Counted from the stretch's first letter, positions 22,782 to 31,092 are shown. The stretch: DNA of 64,000 bases from Actinosynnema pretiosum (GCF_024171695.1 NZ_JAMTCF010000024.1:59524-123523); one strand, 5' to 3'. The notes: generated by a model not told the origin, from the letters alone. Translations and numbers: made by a program.

Positions 22782-24221
22782 TCAGGAGCCGACGCGGAAG
22801 GTCGCGTCCTGCTGGTCGGTGGCCGTGCTGATCGGGTCGACGCGCAGCGCGTAGCCGGAGTGCCGCAGGTAGCGGTCCGGGAGGTTCGCGGAGCGGAACG
22901 AGGACCAGGACGAGTCGGCGAGGCCGGGGACGCGGTGGAAGGTCGCGTCGGCGCGGAAGGCGGCGGTGTTGTCGTTGGCGTCCAAGCGGATCGCGTACTC
23001 GTAGTGCCGCAGGTAGCGGGTCGGGTCGGACACCGACTGGAACGAGACGCCCGAGGAGTCCGACAGGCCCGGCACGAGCTTCCAGAGCTGGTCGGTGTAC
23101 GGGTCGAACGGGTACGGGTCGATGCGGCCGAGGTAGTTCTGGTGGCGCACGAAGCGGTCCGGGAAGTTCGAGGACTTCAGGCGGTTCCAGGACGGGGCGC
23201 CCCAGCGGGACAGCAGCGCGGACTGCTCGGCCGCCGTGATCGGGGAGATGGTGGCGTGCTTGGAGTTCAGCGGTTGGGCGTAGGCGCGCTGGTTCATCAC
23301 CGACCAGGAGTTCGCGCCGAGGTTGCCGGTGGACCAGGCGTAGAACTCGCCGTTCACCGGGGAGTACGAGTCGCACCACAGGTAGTGGGTGTCCGAGGTG
23401 TTGGACTTGACCACGATCGGCGCCTCGATGCCGCTGGCCTGCTTGAGTGGGCTCGTGTAGGTGCTGAAGCTGTTGGGGTTCAAGGAGGACGAGCGGGCGC
23501 CGTAGATGTTCCCGTCGGCCATGTTCTTGTAGTACAGGTAGTTCGTGCCGTTGCTCGTGGCGACGGTGCCGTCGAGGACGTTGAAGCCGGGGTCGAAGAA
23601 CACCTGCGGGGAGCCGACGTTCACGAAGTCGGTGGTGTAGTTGACCATGAAGACGTCGCGGGTCCCGTTGTGCGCGGAGTAGAAGATGCCGTACTGGCCG
23701 CGCGCCGGGTCGTAGAACGCCTCGGGCGCCCAGGTGTGGGTGTCCATCGAGTGCATCTTCAGCCTGCGGTAGTTGCTGAAGCTGGTCAGGTTCGTGGAGT
23801 CCCAGGCGTGGATGTACTGGTTCTTCTGCGTGAAGTCGGTGCCGTTGAGGTCGGTGGCGATGACGACGAACGTGCCGTCCTGCTTGCGCAGGATGAACGG
23901 GTCGCGCAGGCCCTTGGTGCCTGCGGTGGGGGTGACGACGGGGTTGTTCTGGTTGAGCGGGGTCCAGTTGAGGCCGTCGCCGCTGACCGCGAGGTGCAGG
24001 CCGTAGTTCGCTCCGGTCATGCTGGGGGACTCGGTGAAGTAGCCCATCACGTACGCCGCGTAGGTCGCTTCGGCGCCGGGGCCCTCGGGCTCGGCGGCGA
24101 CCGGGTGGTCGGGTTGCCGCGCGACCGCTTGCTGGGCGACCGCTTGCTGCGGCGCGACGGCGAGCAGCAGGGTCGCGACGAGCAGCGCCGCCCGGCTGCC
24201 CAGGGACCTGGTTCTGACCAC
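22782..24221 (-). CDS. Secreted GH43 arabinofuranosidase-like enzyme with AbfB (CBM42) module
   Basis: A 479-residue secreted protein. The signal peptide covers residues 1-29 (ALLVATLLLAVAPQQAVA). About residues 50-310 form a GH43-type five-bladed propeller: YVMGYFTESPS, GLRDPFILRKQDGTFVVIATD (likely catalytic Asp), THTWAPEAFYD and GIEAPIVVK (likely acid Glu). Residues 335-479 form an AbfB arabinose-binding beta-trefoil with three RYLRHxxYxxR/LDP-type repeats. It probably cleaves arabinosyl branches from arabinoxylan or arabinan outside the cell. GGGAGGG lies 6 bases before GTG 24221. Two LacI-type operators lie upstream. Confidence 0.88.
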   Translation of the reverse strand: MVRTRSLGSRAALLVATLLLAVAPQQAVAQQAVARQPDHPVAAEPEGPGAEATYAAYVMGYFTESPSMTGANYGLHLAVSGDGLNWTPLNQNNPVVTPTAGTKGLRDPFILRKQDGTFVVIATDLNGTDFTQKNQYIHAWDSTNLTSFSNYRRLKMHSMDTHTWAPEAFYDPARGQYGIFYSAHNGTRDVFMVNYTTDFVNVGSPQVFFDPGFNVLDGTVATSNGTNYLYYKNMADGNIYGARSSSLNPNSFSTYTSPLKQASGIEAPIVVKSNTSDTHYLWCDSYSPVNGEFYAWSTGNLGANSWSVMNQRAYAQPLNSKHATISPITAAEQSALLSRWGAPSWNRLKSSNFPDRFVRHQNYLGRIDPYPFDPYTDQLWKLVPGLSDSSGVSFQSVSDPTRYLRHYEYAIRLDANDNTAAFRADATFHRVPGLADSSWSSFRSANLPDRYLRHSGYALRVDPISTATDQQDATFRVGS

Positions 24222-24357
24222 GACGTTCCCTCCCAGACACCGCCGTCGTCGATGTTCACGCTCACATCGGCGCGCGACGGCAGTGTCGTGTCCGGTGGTG
24301 CGGGGGTGTCCGGCGAGGTGGAGCGGGCGGCGGCCGGTTACCGGGATGTTGCGGACG

Positions 24358-24386
24358 AGTGTGATCGCTCACAACTGGGGTGTCAA
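24358..24386 (-). promoter_or_regulatory. GH43 promoter overlapped by a lacO-like palindrome
   Basis: On the minus strand TTGACA (24386-24381), a 17-base spacer and CACACT (24363-24358) form a promoter. The palindrome TGTGATCGCTCACA (24360-24373), minus strand TGTGAGCGATCACA, is one base from the ideal symmetric lac operator TGTGAGCGCTCACA and covers the -10 region. Confidence 0.65.
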
Positions 24387-24471
24387 CCCCCGCCCTGGAG
24401 CCGATCCGGTGCGGCCGAGCGGGTTCTTGACATGCGGCGATGCTTGGTTTTTCCACTCCGGCGGTGCTTGT

Positions 24472-24485
24472 TGTTAGCGCTAACA
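24472..24485. promoter_or_regulatory. Upstream LacI-family operator palindrome
   Basis: TGTTAGCGCTAACA is a perfect 14-bp palindrome of the LacI/GalR type, centred 112 bp upstream of the lacO-like site. The pair could support looping or two regulators. Confidence 0.6.
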
Positions 24486-24597
24486 CGAGTGGGCCCGAAA
24501 TGCCGGGAAAGCGCAGGTGGGGGCGGTGGTGGGAACCGCCAACGGGACGGGGGCGCGTCGGGCGCGCGGGAACGGGCCCCCGACGTCCGCCGCCCGC

Positions 24598-27273
24598 TCA
24601 CCCGAAGCGCTTGACCAGCTCCACCCGTGACCGCACTTCCAGCCGCGCGAAGATGTTCCGCAGGTGGTGCTCGACGGTCCGGTGGCTCAGGAACAGCCGC
24701 GCCGCGACCTCCCGGTTGCTCGCCCCCTCCGCGACCAGCCGGGCGATCCTGGCCTGCTGCGGGGTCAGCTCGCCGAACCCCCCGCTCCGGTCGCCCGCCC
24801 GCTCACCCGCCCGCTCGCCCGCCGCCGTCTCCCCCGCCGCCCGCAGCTCGGCGCGCGCCCGACCGGCCCAGTGCTCGGCCTCCTGCCGCTCGAAGATGTC
24901 CGCGGCTTCCCGCAGCACCTCCCGAGCCGCCCTCGGCCGCCGCGTCCGCCGCAGCCAGCGCCCGTAGATCAGCTGCGTCTTCGCCAGCTCCAGCGCGCCG
25001 CCGCTCCCCCGGTGCAGCCGCAGCGCCTCGGTGAAGTGCGCGCGCGCGTCCTCACCGTCCGCCAGCACCCCCAGGCACCGGTGCGCCACGGCCCGCCGGG
25101 CGGCGCTCCCGCCGCTGTCCGCCCAGCGCTGGAACCGCCGCAGCTCCCGCTCCGCCCACCCGACCTCGCCGCACCCGGCCGCCGCCTCCACCAGGTGCGG
25201 CACGGCCATGGTCCGGATGCCCTCGTGCACGCCCCCGTACCGCCCGCCGGACTCCAGCGCCCGCAACCGCTCCAGCGCGACGACGGGGCGCTCGCGCGCC
25301 AGGTCGACGCACGCCAGCGCCCAGGCCGCGAGCGTCCCGGCCCGGCCGAGGCCGTTGCGGGAGACCTGCTCGGCGGCGGTGTCGACGCGGTGCAGCGCGG
25401 TGTCGCAGTCGCCGCGCAGCGCGGACAGCAGGGCGAGGATCATCAGGTGGTCGGCGGCGGCGTTGCGCTGGCCGACGGCCTCCGCCGCGTGCAGGCCCTC
25501 GAACGCGGCGGAGAGCGCGAGCGCGTGCCGGTCCAGCAGCAGCGCCGACAGGGCCTGGTAGATCAGCGCCCACGGCAGGAACGCGGTCAGCCCGCGCTCG
25601 CGGGTGGCGACCACCGCGCCACCGGCCAGCTCGTGCGCCTTGGCGGAGTCGCCGAGCACGTAGGCGGCGTGCCCGCCCCACACCCCGGCCTGCGGCACGG
25701 GGGTGCGCTCGGCGGTGGCGACGACCGCGCGCAGCAGCGGCACGGCCTCGGCGTGGTGGCCCCGGAAGGTGGCTTCCATGCCGAGCACGTGGTCGAGCAC
25801 GAGGGCTTGCGCGTCGGGGTCGTCGGGCGAGCGCAGGTCGGCGGCGGCGCGGGCGATCTCGGTGTGCAGCGCGTGGTCGCCCGCGCCGCACGCGGCCTCG
25901 CCCGCGAACCCGAGTGCGAGGGCGGCCTGGGCCCGGTGCGCCCCGGCGAGGGCGGCGGAGGCGCGGAGCAACCGGCGGGCGGCGCCGTCCGGCTGGCCGC
26001 CACCGAGGTCGAGGCCTCCCCGGACCAGGTCGGCGAGCGCCCGGAGCTCCGGGCTGTCGGACAGCCGGGCGGCGGCGGTGAGCGCGGACCTGGCGGGGCC
26101 TGCGGCGCCTGCGGTCCAGTGGTCGGCGGCGGCGCTGACCAGGCGGCGGGCGCGGAGCGCGGGGGCGCTGGTGAGCGCGGCGGCGCGGTCGTGGTCGCGG
26201 GCGGCGCGGGCGTGGTCGCCGCAGCGGCGGGCCCGGCGGGCCTCGGCGTGCAACCGCTCGGCCTGGGCGTCCCTGGCGCCGGGGGCGGTGGCGGCCTGGT
26301 GCCAGGTGCGGCGGGGGCCGGGTGGGAGGGCCTTGGCGAGGGCGGTGTGGGCGGCGTAGCGCTCGGCGAGGGGGAGTTCGGCGGCCAGGGAGGTGCGGGT
26401 GAGGGGGTCCGGGAGCAGCAGGGGGGCGGCTTCCTGGACGGCGGCGGGGCCGATGTCGGGGAGGCGGGCGAGGGTGTCGGGGTCGAGGTCGGGGTCGACC
26501 AGGGCCAGGGCGGTGGCGGTGCGGGCGCGGGGGGAGAGGCGGTGGAAGCGGGCGCGGAGGCGGGAGCGGAGGGTGCTGGTGGAGGGGAGGAGGTTCGGGG
26601 CGGGGGCGGTGCCGCCGAGGTGCTCGGCGGTGAGGGCGGCTGCGAGTTCCACCAGGGCTAGGGGGTTTCCGGAGGCCAGGTGGGCGAGGTCGTCGGCCAG
26701 GTCGGCGGGGAGGCCGGGGCGTAGGTCGTTGAGGACTCGGAGGGAGTCGGGGTGGGTTAGGGGGGTGAGGTCGATGGTGGGGAGGGTGGAGAGGGTGGGT
26801 GGGGTGGAGGGGTTTGGTTGATTCGGCAGGTTGGGCAGGTTGGGCAGGTTGGGCAGGGCGGGCAGGTTGGGTAGGGCGGTCGCACCGGACAGGGCGGTCG
26901 CGCCGGACAGGTCCGACAGCCCTGGCAGGCCTGGCAGGCCTGGCAGGCCTGGCAGACCGATCTCGCCGGGCAGACCGGGTAGCCCCGACAGGCCGGTCTC
27001 ACAGGCGAGGAGGACGGCAACGGGTTCGGCGGCGAGCTCGGGAAGGGCGCTGAGCAACGCGGACAGGTCGAGCAGGTGCGCATCGTCCACGCAGAGCAGA
27101 ACCCGACGGGGGTGGTCGGCGAAGTCCGCAGCGGCTCGGCGTGCGGCACGCAGGAGCGCGGTCTTGCCGGTGCCGGGACCACCACGCAGCACCAGCGCTC
27201 CCCCACGCCCAGCGCGGGCGTGGTCGAGCAGTGCGTCCACGGCGACGCGCTGCCGGTCGCGTCCGAGCAGCAT
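24598..27273 (-). CDS. LAL-type LuxR regulator with repeat-expanded ATPase domain
   Basis: About 891 residues. Walker A is GGPGTGKT, Walker B CVDDAHLLD, and the C-terminal LuxR helix-turn-helix LTPQQARIARLVAEGASNREVAARLFLSHRTVEHHLRNIF spans the last 65 residues; a long helical TPR-like middle links them. Odd features: only about 20 residues separate Walker A and B (usually far more). Immediately after Walker B comes a 60-residue low-complexity stretch of LPG and LPN tripeptides. ATG 27273 places MLLGRDRQ at the N-terminus as in relatives; an in-frame GTG at 27315 is an alternative. Target genes unknown; the GH43 gene lies downstream, 376 bp away. Confidence 0.85.
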   Translation of the reverse strand: MLLGRDRQRVAVDALLDHARAGRGGALVLRGGPGTGKTALLRAARRAAADFADHPRRVLLCVDDAHLLDLSALLSALPELAAEPVAVLLACETGLSGLPGLPGEIGLPGLPGLPGLPGLSDLSGATALSGATALPNLPALPNLPNLPNLPNQPNPSTPPTLSTLPTIDLTPLTHPDSLRVLNDLRPGLPADLADDLAHLASGNPLALVELAAALTAEHLGGTAPAPNLLPSTSTLRSRLRARFHRLSPRARTATALALVDPDLDPDTLARLPDIGPAAVQEAAPLLLPDPLTRTSLAAELPLAERYAAHTALAKALPPGPRRTWHQAATAPGARDAQAERLHAEARRARRCGDHARAARDHDRAAALTSAPALRARRLVSAAADHWTAGAAGPARSALTAAARLSDSPELRALADLVRGGLDLGGGQPDGAARRLLRASAALAGAHRAQAALALGFAGEAACGAGDHALHTEIARAAADLRSPDDPDAQALVLDHVLGMEATFRGHHAEAVPLLRAVVATAERTPVPQAGVWGGHAAYVLGDSAKAHELAGGAVVATRERGLTAFLPWALIYQALSALLLDRHALALSAAFEGLHAAEAVGQRNAAADHLMILALLSALRGDCDTALHRVDTAAEQVSRNGLGRAGTLAAWALACVDLARERPVVALERLRALESGGRYGGVHEGIRTMAVPHLVEAAAGCGEVGWAERELRRFQRWADSGGSAARRAVAHRCLGVLADGEDARAHFTEALRLHRGSGGALELAKTQLIYGRWLRRTRRPRAAREVLREAADIFERQEAEHWAGRARAELRAAGETAAGERAGERAGDRSGGFGELTPQQARIARLVAEGASNREVAARLFLSHRTVEHHLRNIFARLEVRSRVELVKRFG
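26821..26960. repeat. In-frame 9-bp and 18-bp tandem repeats inside the LAL gene
   Basis: Four copies of a 9-bp unit (GGCAGGTTG) near 26825-26860, two copies of an 18-bp unit near 26873-26908 and four copies of CCTGGCAGG near 26921-26956. All keep the reading frame and encode the LPN and LPG repeats. The pattern indicates replication slippage. Confidence 0.75.
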
Positions 27274-27353
27274 CAGTCCAGTCTCACCAGCCGGAGGGCT
27301 GCGGTGGAACCCCACGACCGTGGCTGACTCTTGACACCGGGGACGGAGGCGGG

Positions 27354-28086
27354 ACGAGCGGTCCGTTCACCGAGGAGGGCGGAGTGGGAGCGAGGCTTCA
27401 GGTGAACGGTCCGCACACCGGAGGCGGCGGCAGAACTCCGGATGAACGGTCCGCACACCAGGACGGGACTTCGAGTGAACGGTCCGCACATCAGGACAGG
27501 GCTCTAGGTGAACGGACCGCACACCGGGGACGGAGCGGGGTTTCGAGCGAACGGACCGCACTCAGGGGTGAGGCACCGGGTGAGCGGTCCGTTCACCCGG
27601 AGGCAAGTGCAGGGATTCCCGGCAAACGGCCCGTTCACCGGGAGGCAGCAAGCAAAGCTCCGAGCGAGCGGACCATTCACCGGCAGCGGGGACGGGGCTT
27701 TCCAGTGAACGGTCCGTTCGCCGGAGGCAAGAGCGGTAGTTCCGGTGAACGGACCGTTCACCCGACGCGAAGGCAGCAGTTCCAGTGAACGGTCCATTCG
27801 CCCGACGCGAAGGCAGCAGTTCCAGTGAACGGTCCATTCGCCCGACGCGAAGGTGGGAGTTCCGGTGAACGGTCCGCAGACCCAGAAGCAGCACAAGCGG
27901 GGCGCCGTGCGAACGGGCCGTGCACCGGGGCGGGCTCCAAGTGAGTGGTCCGTACGCCTCGAACTGCTCCTAGTGAACGGTCCGCACATCAGGGACGGGC
28001 TTCGAGCGAATGGTCCGCACACCCCCAAGCGGCTCCGAGTGAACGGTCCGCACACCGGGGGGCTCCGGGCGAACGGGCCACTCACC
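27354..28086. repeat. Array of about 20 degenerate 18-bp near-palindromic repeats
   Basis: The core is GTGAACGGTCCGYWCACC, with starts near 27354, 27402, 27442, 27475, 27508, 27547, 27580, 27622, 27664, 27705, 27745, 27785, 27825, 27865, 27909, 27941, 27973, 28006, 28039 and 28069. The copy at 27745 has a perfect 17-bp palindrome, GTGAACGG-A-CCGTTCAC. Intervals fall mainly into two classes, 30-33 and 39-42 bp. Three neighbouring 40-bp units (27745-27864) are nearly identical including their linkers. Intergenic; no convincing gene in either strand, since the unit length is often not a multiple of three and frames change through the array. Confidence 0.85.
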
Positions 28087-28315
28087 ACGAGCCGAGCAAA
28101 GCTCAGGGTGCGCCCCCTGCACACCAGGAAGCAGGGGCAAGCCCCCGCCCTGCCGCCAGACACCAGGGGCAGCCCTCCCCCGCGAAACCGGTGTTCCCAC
28201 CGGTCCACCCACCCGACGTGCGCGGGTGGGGCAGGTGGTTGTGCCGATGCACGAACTGTGGTGGGTGCCGGAAGGTCGGATTCCCCTGCCCCCTGCACGA
28301 GCGAGGTGTGCTCCC

Positions 28316-29173
28316 GTGCGAATGCGCGCACTCTTCCCCGCCCTGGCCCTGCTGGCCGCGAGCGCGGTGGCCGTTCCCCCTGCGGCGCTGGCCGCCGCCA
28401 GTCCCTACGAGCGCGGTCCCGCGCCGACCAACGCCAGCGTCGAGGCCGCTAGGGGGCCGTTCGCCACGGCCACCGCGACGGTCTCGTCGGTGTCCGGCTT
28501 CGGCGGCGGCACGATCTACTACCCGACCAGCACCGCCGAGGGCACCTTCGGCGCGGTGGCGATCTCGCCCGGCTTCACCGCCACCCAGTCCTCGGTCGCC
28601 TGGTTGGGGCCTCGGTTGGCCTCCCAGGGGTTCGTGGTGATCACGATCAACACCCTGTCGACGCTGGACCAGCCGGACAGCCGGGGCTCCCAACTGCTCG
28701 CGGCCCTGGACTACCTGACCACCAGCAGCTCCGTGCGCACCCGCATCGACGCTTCGCGCCTTGGCGTGATGGGGCACTCGATGGGCGGCGGCGGTTCGCT
28801 GCGGGCGACCGTCTCCCGGCCGTCGTTGCAGGCCGCGATCCCGCTGACGCCCTGGCACACCACCAAGAACTGGTCCAGCACGCGGGTGCCCACGATGATC
28901 ATCGGTGCGGAGTCGGACAGCACCGCGCCGGTGTCCTCGCACTCCGAGCCGTTCTACACGAGCATGACGTCCGCGCCCGAGAAGGCGTACCTGGAGCTGA
29001 ACAACGCGAGCCACTCCGCCCCCACGTCGTCGAACACCACGGTGGCGAAGTACAGCATCTCCTGGCTCAAGCGGTTCATCGACGACGACACCCGGTACGA
29101 CCAGTTCCTGTGCCCGGCCCCGTCACCCAGCTCGCTGATCGAGGAGTACCGGGCCACCTGCCCGCACAGCTGA
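28316..29173 (+). CDS. Secreted cutinase / polyester hydrolase (PET-hydrolase family)
   Basis: A 285-residue secreted alpha/beta-hydrolase closely resembling actinomycete cutinases such as TfCut2, Cut190 and LCC. The signal peptide spans about residues 1-28. The mature enzyme begins SPYERGPAPTNASVEA. The triad is Ser155 (GHSMGGGG), Asp201 (GAESDSTAP) and His233 (NNASHSAP). Trp180 (PLTPWHT) and a C-terminal cysteine pair (FLCP, TCPHS) are conserved. Two differences: Phe87 (SPGFT) replaces the usual oxyanion-hole Tyr, and Ser234 replaces the bulky Phe that follows the catalytic His in LCC/TfCut2. GTG 28316 has a GAGG 9 bases upstream. Natural substrate: cutin or similar esters. Confidence 0.93.
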   Translation: MRMRALFPALALLAASAVAVPPAALAAASPYERGPAPTNASVEAARGPFATATATVSSVSGFGGGTIYYPTSTAEGTFGAVAISPGFTATQSSVAWLGPRLASQGFVVITINTLSTLDQPDSRGSQLLAALDYLTTSSSVRTRIDASRLGVMGHSMGGGGSLRATVSRPSLQAAIPLTPWHTTKNWSSTRVPTMIIGAESDSTAPVSSHSEPFYTSMTSAPEKAYLELNNASHSAPTSSNTTVAKYSISWLKRFIDDDTRYDQFLCPAPSPSSLIEEYRATCPHS

Positions 29174-29175
29174 GC

Positions 29176-29268
29176 GAAAACACGAGAGAGCACGAGAGAG
29201 CAGTAGAGAGCACTAGAGCAAGAGAGACGGCGAGAGCACGAGAGCAAGAGAGACGGCGAGAGCACGAG
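29176..29268. repeat. GA-rich purine-strand tandem repeats
   Basis: Two perfect tandem 26-bp units (29215-29240 and 29241-29266, beginning AGAGCAAGAGAGACGG) are preceded by decamer repeats of the CACGAGAGAG type (about 29181-29214). The + strand is nearly pyrimidine-poor for about 90 bases directly after the cutinase stop codon. Confidence 0.8.
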
Positions 29269-29279
29269 AGACCGCCGGA

Positions 29280-29322
29280 CCGTGAACGGCCCCCGCGCCC
29301 TGCCGGTGGGGGCCGTTCACGG
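29280..29322 (+). terminator. Strong terminator hairpin after the cutinase gene
   Basis: Perfect 15-bp stem, 29280-29294 with 29308-29322, and a 13-base loop. The outer part of the stem (GTGAACGG and CCGTTCAC) is identical to the arms of the repeat array at 27.35-28.09 kb. Confidence 0.75.
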
Positions 29323-29468
29323 GCGGGAGGACCACCAGGGGACGCCATCACCGCCACCGCCACCACCGGAGCCCGGCATCCCCCCACCACCAGCCCCCAG
29401 CTCCCCCGCCACTGGGCCATCGGTGTGAAACTCCCCTGCGGACTCGGCCCAGTCGGTACCGTCCGGCC

Positions 29469-30683
29469 GTGGCCAAGACCAAGATCCGCTTGGGTTCCGA
29501 GTTCACCGGGCTGTGGCTGTCCAACGCGGTGGCGAACCTCGGTGACGGCCTGTCCGTGGCCGCTGGCCCCCTGCTGCTGGCCTCGCTCACCTCGGACCCG
29601 CTCCTGGTCGCCGCGTCCCTGTTCGCCCAGCAAGCGCCGTGGCTGCTCTTCTCCCCGCTCGGCGCGGCCCTCCTGGACCGGGGGCTGGACCGCCGCCTGC
29701 TGCTCGTCGCGCTCAACACCACCCGCTGCGTCGTGGTCGCCGCGCTGGCCGGGCTCGTCTGGCTCGACCTGGCGACCATCCCCGCCGTCTACGCCCTGCT
29801 GTTCACACTCGGCGCGGCGGGCGCGGTGGCGGACGGGGCGATCACCGCCCTAGTGCCCTCCCTCGTCCCGGCCGCCGACCTGGAGGCGGCGAGCTCGCGG
29901 CTGAGCGCGGGCACCCTCGCGGGCAGCACCCTGCTCGGACCGGCGCTGGGCGCCTGGTTGTTCGCGGTCGCCGCGTCGGCCCCGTTCGGGGTGGAGGCCC
30001 TCGGCTTCGCCGTCGCGGCGCTCCTGCTGCGCGGGACCCGCCGGTCGGCGCCGCCGATCGAGGTGGTCACGCGGGCCGCCGCGCCGCCGGGGCTCGCCGA
30101 GGGGCTGCGGTGGCTGTGGCACAACCGGCTGCTGCGCCTGCTTGCGCTGGCGCTGCTGCTGATGAACATGACGCTCTACGGGTTCCTCGGCGTCCTCGTG
30201 CTCTACGCGCGCGAGCGCTTGGACGCGGGACCGGCCGCGTTCGGGCTGCTGCTCGCCGCGACCGCCGCGGGCGGGGTGCTGGTGGTCCCGCTGGTCCCCC
30301 GGCTGGTGGACCGCTTCGGCCCGGTGCCGCTGCTGCGCGCCGGGCTGGTCGTGGAGACCGTCGCCCACGTCGCCCTCGCGCTGGTGCGCGCGTTCCCGGC
30401 CGCGATCGCGGTGCTGGTCGCGTTCGGCGCGCACTCGGTGCTGTGGGGCACGATCACCCGGACCGCCCGCAGGCGCGTGGTCCCCGATCGGCTGCGCCGG
30501 TCGGTGAACGGCGCGTTCCTGCTGTTCAGCTCGGGTGGCGCGGCGCTGGGGGCGATCCAGGGCGGGCTGGTCGCGCGGGCGTTCGGCGTCACCGGGCCGC
30601 TGTGGGTGGCGGCCGGGGTGGTCGGGCTGCTGTCCGCGCTGATGTGGCAGCTGCTGGCCGTGGTGGGCGGTGAGGACGGGTGA
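29469..30683 (+). CDS. MFS transporter, enterobactin-exporter-like
   Basis: A 404-residue major-facilitator protein with 12 predicted membrane helices. It begins FTGLWLSNAVANLGDGLSVAAGPLLLASL and has the MFS loop motif variant GAALLDRGLDRRLLL between helices 2 and 3. This matches the DUF894/EntS-like exporter branch; the substrate cannot be told from the sequence. GTG 29469 is the first start in a strongly coding frame. No clear Shine-Dalgarno is present, so it may be leaderless. It converges with the DUF5313 gene, with 10 bp between the stops. Confidence 0.85.
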   Translation: MAKTKIRLGSEFTGLWLSNAVANLGDGLSVAAGPLLLASLTSDPLLVAASLFAQQAPWLLFSPLGAALLDRGLDRRLLLVALNTTRCVVVAALAGLVWLDLATIPAVYALLFTLGAAGAVADGAITALVPSLVPAADLEAASSRLSAGTLAGSTLLGPALGAWLFAVAASAPFGVEALGFAVAALLLRGTRRSAPPIEVVTRAAAPPGLAEGLRWLWHNRLLRLLALALLLMNMTLYGFLGVLVLYARERLDAGPAAFGLLLAATAAGGVLVVPLVPRLVDRFGPVPLLRAGLVVETVAHVALALVRAFPAAIAVLVAFGAHSVLWGTITRTARRRVVPDRLRRSVNGAFLLFSSGGAALGAIQGGLVARAFGVTGPLWVAAGVVGLLSALMWQLLAVVGGEDG

Positions 30684-30693
30684 CGGGGCCCCG

Positions 30694-31092
30694 CTACTCG
30701 CTCTTCCAGGCCGCGTCGTAGCGCTGCTGGCGCAGCTCGTCCTGCGCGGCGGCCCGCGCCTTCCTGGCCCGACCGGCGTCGCCGTTCTCGTAGCCGTACT
30801 TGGACACCCGGTTCTCGGTGCTCTCGATCGCGTAGGACATCGCGAAGTACACCCCCACGATCAGCCCCAGCGAGCCGCACGCGATCGCCAGCGGCAGCGG
30901 CGAGCCGAGGCCGACGACAAGGCCGGTCGCGATGATGATCGTCAGCGGCAGGACCTGCACGAACGCCCGGAGCATGAACCAGGCCAGCCAGGACGGCTTC
31001 GTGGCCTGCTCGAAGATCCACTCGCGGTGCCGCTGGGGCAGCCTGCCCCCGACCAGGTACCACAGGCGGAGTGCGGGGGACGGGCGGTTCAC
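30694..31092 (-). CDS. DUF5313-like small membrane protein
   Basis: A 132-residue protein with two membrane helices (AFVQVLPLTIIIATGLVVGL and LAIACGSLGLIVGVYFAMSYA). The N-terminal sequence PSPALRLWYLVGGRLPQRHREWIFEQATKPSW is typical of DUF5313 actinobacterial proteins. The charged C-terminal tail (YENGDAGRARKARAAAQDELRQQRYDAAW) is probably cytoplasmic. GTG 31092 overlaps the stop of the upstream MarR gene, so it is translationally coupled to a regulator resembling an organic-peroxide sensor. Function unknown. Confidence 0.75.
   Translation of the reverse strand: MNRPSPALRLWYLVGGRLPQRHREWIFEQATKPSWLAWFMLRAFVQVLPLTIIIATGLVVGLGSPLPLAIACGSLGLIVGVYFAMSYAIESTENRVSKYGYENGDAGRARKARAAAQDELRQQRYDAAWKSE

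Noticed and set aside
27354..28086. Possible CRISPR array
   Set aside because: The repeated cores are only about 18 bp and degenerate, intervals are short and the linkers are themselves repeat-derived. No cas genes are in the window.
27141..28331. Long open frames through the repeat array (both strands)
   Set aside because: Products are repetitive (CGPFTRS or SERTVH motifs), frames change because many unit lengths are not multiples of three, and there is no ribosome-binding site or family resemblance.
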